The notes beneath the pieces were generated by a model. The model had not been told where the DNA came from, did not search any database, and worked only from the letters and a program-made list of their open reading frames with translations. Below, piece by piece: positions 62,050 through 64,000 of a DNA stretch of 64,000 bases (the stretch's first letter is position 1; every line of letters begins with the position of its first letter). This DNA is from Ruegeria atlantica (GTDB lineage Bacteria > Pseudomonadota > Alphaproteobacteria > Rhodobacterales > Rhodobacteraceae): assembly GCF_013032505.1 (NCBI RefSeq), contig NZ_WQCG01000005.1, positions 1 to 64,000 on the forward strand, in the 5' to 3' direction. The translations under genes were made by a program, and so were the position numbers.

Positions 62050-63329
62050 CAGGGTCTCCGGTAAACTTCTTGGCCTGCAACGAAAGTTGCGGTGACCTTA
62101 CCCTGCATCCGCTGACCGTCAAACGGTGTGTTCTGCGATTTCGATTTCAGCGAGAACCGGTCCAGCACAAAGGGTACATCTGGGTCAAATAGAACCAGAT
62201 CTGCAGGTGCGCCTTCGGACAGGCGTCCGCTGTGCAAGCCCAGTCGTTTTGCCGGGTTCAGAGACATGGCACGGAACAATGTGGGCAGATCCAGCTGCCC
62301 GGCATGACACAGGCGCAGTGCCGCGGGCAACAACGTTTCAAGCGCCACCGCGCCCGAGGCCGCCTCTTCAAACGGTAGGCGCTTGCTTTCCTCGTCCTGA
62401 GGCGTGTGCATCGAACTGATTGTATCGATCAGGCCGGTCCGCACGGCTTCGATCACCGCTTGTCGGTCATCCTCGGATCGCAGCGGCGGTTTGACCTTGA
62501 AGAAGGTCCTATAGTCGGCCACATCCAACTCGTTCAGTGTCAGATGGTGGATCGACGTACCTGCGGTGATATCCAGACCGTTGCGTTTTGCGCGCTCAAG
62601 CGCGGGCAGGGCGCGGGCGGTGGTTATCTGGTCAGCGTGATAAGCGGCGCCGGTCATCTCAAGCAAGGCGATGTCGCGATCCAACCCCATCCGCTCGGCC
62701 ATTGGGGAGACGGCAGGAAGGCCGCGCAGCACTGCAAACTTACCACTAGTCGCCGCGGCACCGTTGCTGAGAATGGGTTCTTGCGGGTGGGCGATGACCA
62801 GCGCCCCGCAAGCGCGGGCATAGGTCAGGGCGCGGGAAAACACCTTGGTGTTGGCGACGACATGGTCGCAATCTGTGAAAGCCACGGCTCCGGCATCCTG
62901 CAGGAACCCGATCTCGGTCATCTCGCGCCCTTCGCGGCCCTTGGTCAGCGCCGCCATAGGCAAGACATTGACAGGTGCGTCGGCCTGCGCTCGCCTGGTT
63001 GCGAATTCCAAGGTTTCCGGAGTGTCAACGGCAGGCAAAGTGTCAGGACGGGTCACGATCGTGGTCACGCCTCCGGCGGCGGCGGCCAGACCGGCGGACT
63101 TATAGCTTTCCTTGTGCCGCTCACCCGGCTCACAAACCTTGACGCCAATATCGACGATACCCGGGGCAAGGCAATGTCCTTTGCAATCAATGACTGCGCC
63201 GTCCAGCGCCGGAGCATCCCCTTCGCCGCGCCCAGCAATTCGACCCTCGGACACATGCAGCCACCCAAGGCTGTCTGTTCCGGCTTCCGGATCGATCAGG
63301 CGGGCGTTGGTGAAAATAGTGTTGCTCAT
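62049..63329 (-). CDS. Dihydroorotase homologue lacking metal ligands (pseudo-DHOase)
   Basis: A 426-residue amidohydrolase-fold protein aligned with class I dihydroorotases (LAPGIVDIGVKVCEPGE, GGVTTIVTRPDT, IHHLTLNELDVADYRTFFKVKPPLRSEDDR). The normal D-x-H-x-H metal motif is replaced by D-I-G-V-K, and the A-T-D-H-A-P-H motif by S-S-M-H-T-P-Q. It is therefore probably catalytically inactive, like the PyrC' subunit that assembles with class A aspartate transcarbamoylase (PyrB). PyrB is not in the window. It overlaps plsY by one base and the upstream gene by four. Confidence 0.85.
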   Translation of the reverse strand: MSNTIFTNARLIDPEAGTDSLGWLHVSEGRIAGRGEGDAPALDGAVIDCKGHCLAPGIVDIGVKVCEPGERHKESYKSAGLAAAAGGVTTIVTRPDTLPAVDTPETLEFATRRAQADAPVNVLPMAALTKGREGREMTEIGFLQDAGAVAFTDCDHVVANTKVFSRALTYARACGALVIAHPQEPILSNGAAATSGKFAVLRGLPAVSPMAERMGLDRDIALLEMTGAAYHADQITTARALPALERAKRNGLDITAGTSIHHLTLNELDVADYRTFFKVKPPLRSEDDRQAVIEAVRTGLIDTISSMHTPQDEESKRLPFEEAASGAVALETLLPAALRLCHAGQLDLPTLFRAMSLNPAKRLGLHSGRLSEGAPADLVLFDPDVPFVLDRFSLKSKSQNTPFDGQRMQGKVTATFVAGQEVYRRP

Positions 63330-63712
63330 GCCATTGCCCTTTCGATAGCGGCTTTGGTTGCAGCTGGATCTGCCTGATATTTGATCAGATGTTTGTCACC
63401 GCCCTTAGTGACAATCTGGACAAAACTGCCCATGATTTTGACCGCCTCAATCTGGTTCAGCGCCACATTGCGCGGGCCCGGGCCGGTTAGGGTGGTGTCC
63501 GTCATTTGCCACGACGCGGTCATTTCCTCCGAAGCCAGATACCATGCGCGGATACCGATTGCGGCCAAACCGGCAGGCGCCCCTGTCCAAGGATAGGGAT
63601 TGCCGATCAACCACAGCACCATCATCGCGACGGCCATTGCCCCTGCGGCCAGCCATGTGTTTGTGCGGATATAGGCCCCCTTGTCGGGCGCAAAGGTCAC
63701 AGGATCAGCCAC
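63326..63712 (-). CDS. PH-like small membrane protein
   Basis: A 128-residue protein with two N-terminal hydrophobic segments (WLAAGAMAVAMMVLWLIG and PAGLAAIGIRAWYL) and a strand-rich C-terminus (MTDTTLTGPGPRNVALNQIEAVKIMGSFVQIVTKGG) with the spacing of bacterial PH domains. It overlaps the dihydroorotase homologue by four bases and the upstream gene by 16, so the genes form an operon. Its function is unknown. Confidence 0.75.
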   Translation of the reverse strand: MADPVTFAPDKGAYIRTNTWLAAGAMAVAMMVLWLIGNPYPWTGAPAGLAAIGIRAWYLASEEMTASWQMTDTTLTGPGPRNVALNQIEAVKIMGSFVQIVTKGGDKHLIKYQADPAATKAAIERAMA

Positions 63713-64000
63713 AGGATGCCTCCGAGGACGAGCAGTGCCACCACCGCCAGCATGGCCGATCCGATGCGGCGGGGTTTGTCATCCTGTGTAGAAACTTGTG
63801 GGGCCGAGAACGGTTTTGCGCTATCGGTTTCAATCTTTCCGCCGGTCCAGTTTGTCGCCTCTTCGGTATAGAGGCCAATTAAGCGCATCTTCGGATTCGG
63901 TCGCAGCGTGGCTGCGCGCCCCTGAAACGCAGCACTGCGCACGACCATGACCCAACCTTCAACGCTCTCCAGTGCATCTCGATCCAGTTGATCTTTGGGT
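63697..64000 (-). CDS. Membrane-anchored hypothetical protein (5' end outside window)
   Basis: An open minus-strand frame runs from the right edge to 63697. The visible part ends with a transmembrane helix (IGSAMLAVVALLVLGGILWLIL) after a soluble region (RSAAFQGRAATLRPNPKMRLIGLYTEEA). Codons continue open to position 64000 (…ALESVEGWV), so the true start is probably upstream of this window. It is C-terminally anchored, overlaps the next gene by 16 bases, and is of unknown function. Confidence 0.6.
   Translation of the reverse strand, partial: PKDQLDRDALESVEGWVMVVRSAAFQGRAATLRPNPKMRLIGLYTEEATNWTGGKIETDSAKPFSAPQVSTQDDKPRRIGSAMLAVVALLVLGGILWLIL

Overview
The window looks like a chromosomal stretch from a marine roseobacter-group alphaproteobacterium (Rhodobacteraceae, Ruegeria-like). 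The evidence is the moderately high GC, genes packed with 1- and 4-base overlaps, a DddQ-type cupin, COQ9, betaine-type demethylation enzymes and a Hint-domain protein. This placement is inferred from gene content; no search was run. No rRNA, tRNA, IS element, prophage or CRISPR array was recognised.

Positions 1-5577 (minus strand) form a glycine/one-carbon operon: glyA, lpdA, lipA, a sodium:alanine/glycine symporter, a universal stress protein and the first codons of gcvT. An XRE-cupin regulator (5725-6327) is divergent from glyA. Positions 6393-19416 hold a large divergent catabolic locus. Leftward run an RpiR regulator, a betaine-type Rieske oxygenase, an Asp/Glu-racemase-superfamily enzyme, a sulfotransferase-like protein and a carboxymuconolactone-decarboxylase-like protein. 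Rightward run a dimethylglycine-dehydrogenase-like flavoprotein, an MDR reductase, a DddQ-like cupin, three enolase-superfamily enzymes (the third interrupted by a frameshift at nine Gs), a mini-cupin and a class III aminotransferase. Seven rightward junctions overlap by 1 or 4 bases and the last has a 1-base gap. A 15-bp direct repeat lies in the divergent promoter. I read this as a pathway for an onium or N-methylated osmolyte; its substrate is unknown to me.

Positions 19646-31104 are mostly housekeeping: hemC/hemE, an AMACR-like CoA-transferase, a membrane-anchored TAXI-like protein, an ABC exporter with a structured leader, an S49 peptidase, a Ca2+/Na+ antiporter, an SDR pteridine-reductase-like enzyme and uvrC. 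Positions 31101-47657 hold a DMT transporter, pgsA-moaD-moaE, an OmpA-like protein, ubiA, rsmE, a GNAT protein, gshA, a Hint-domain protein, and pheS and pheT separated by three small accessory genes. Positions 47739-64000 hold ytoQ, a GMC oxidoreductase, a GST, an MscS channel, ald with its Lrp-type regulator, ppk2, a repeat-bearing CAP-domain protein, rpsU, COQ9, two quinone-oxidoreductase-like genes, a YHS-domain protein, and a leftward cluster of two small membrane proteins, a dihydroorotase homologue lacking its metal ligands, plsY and a small hypothetical.

The two leftmost regions may be linked. Dimethylglycine-dehydrogenase-like demethylation yields methylene-tetrahydrofolate and often ends at glycine, which GlyA and the glycine cleavage system use. 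The 9-mer ACATTTGTG occurs twice in the RpiR promoter and once between glyA and the XRE-cupin gene.
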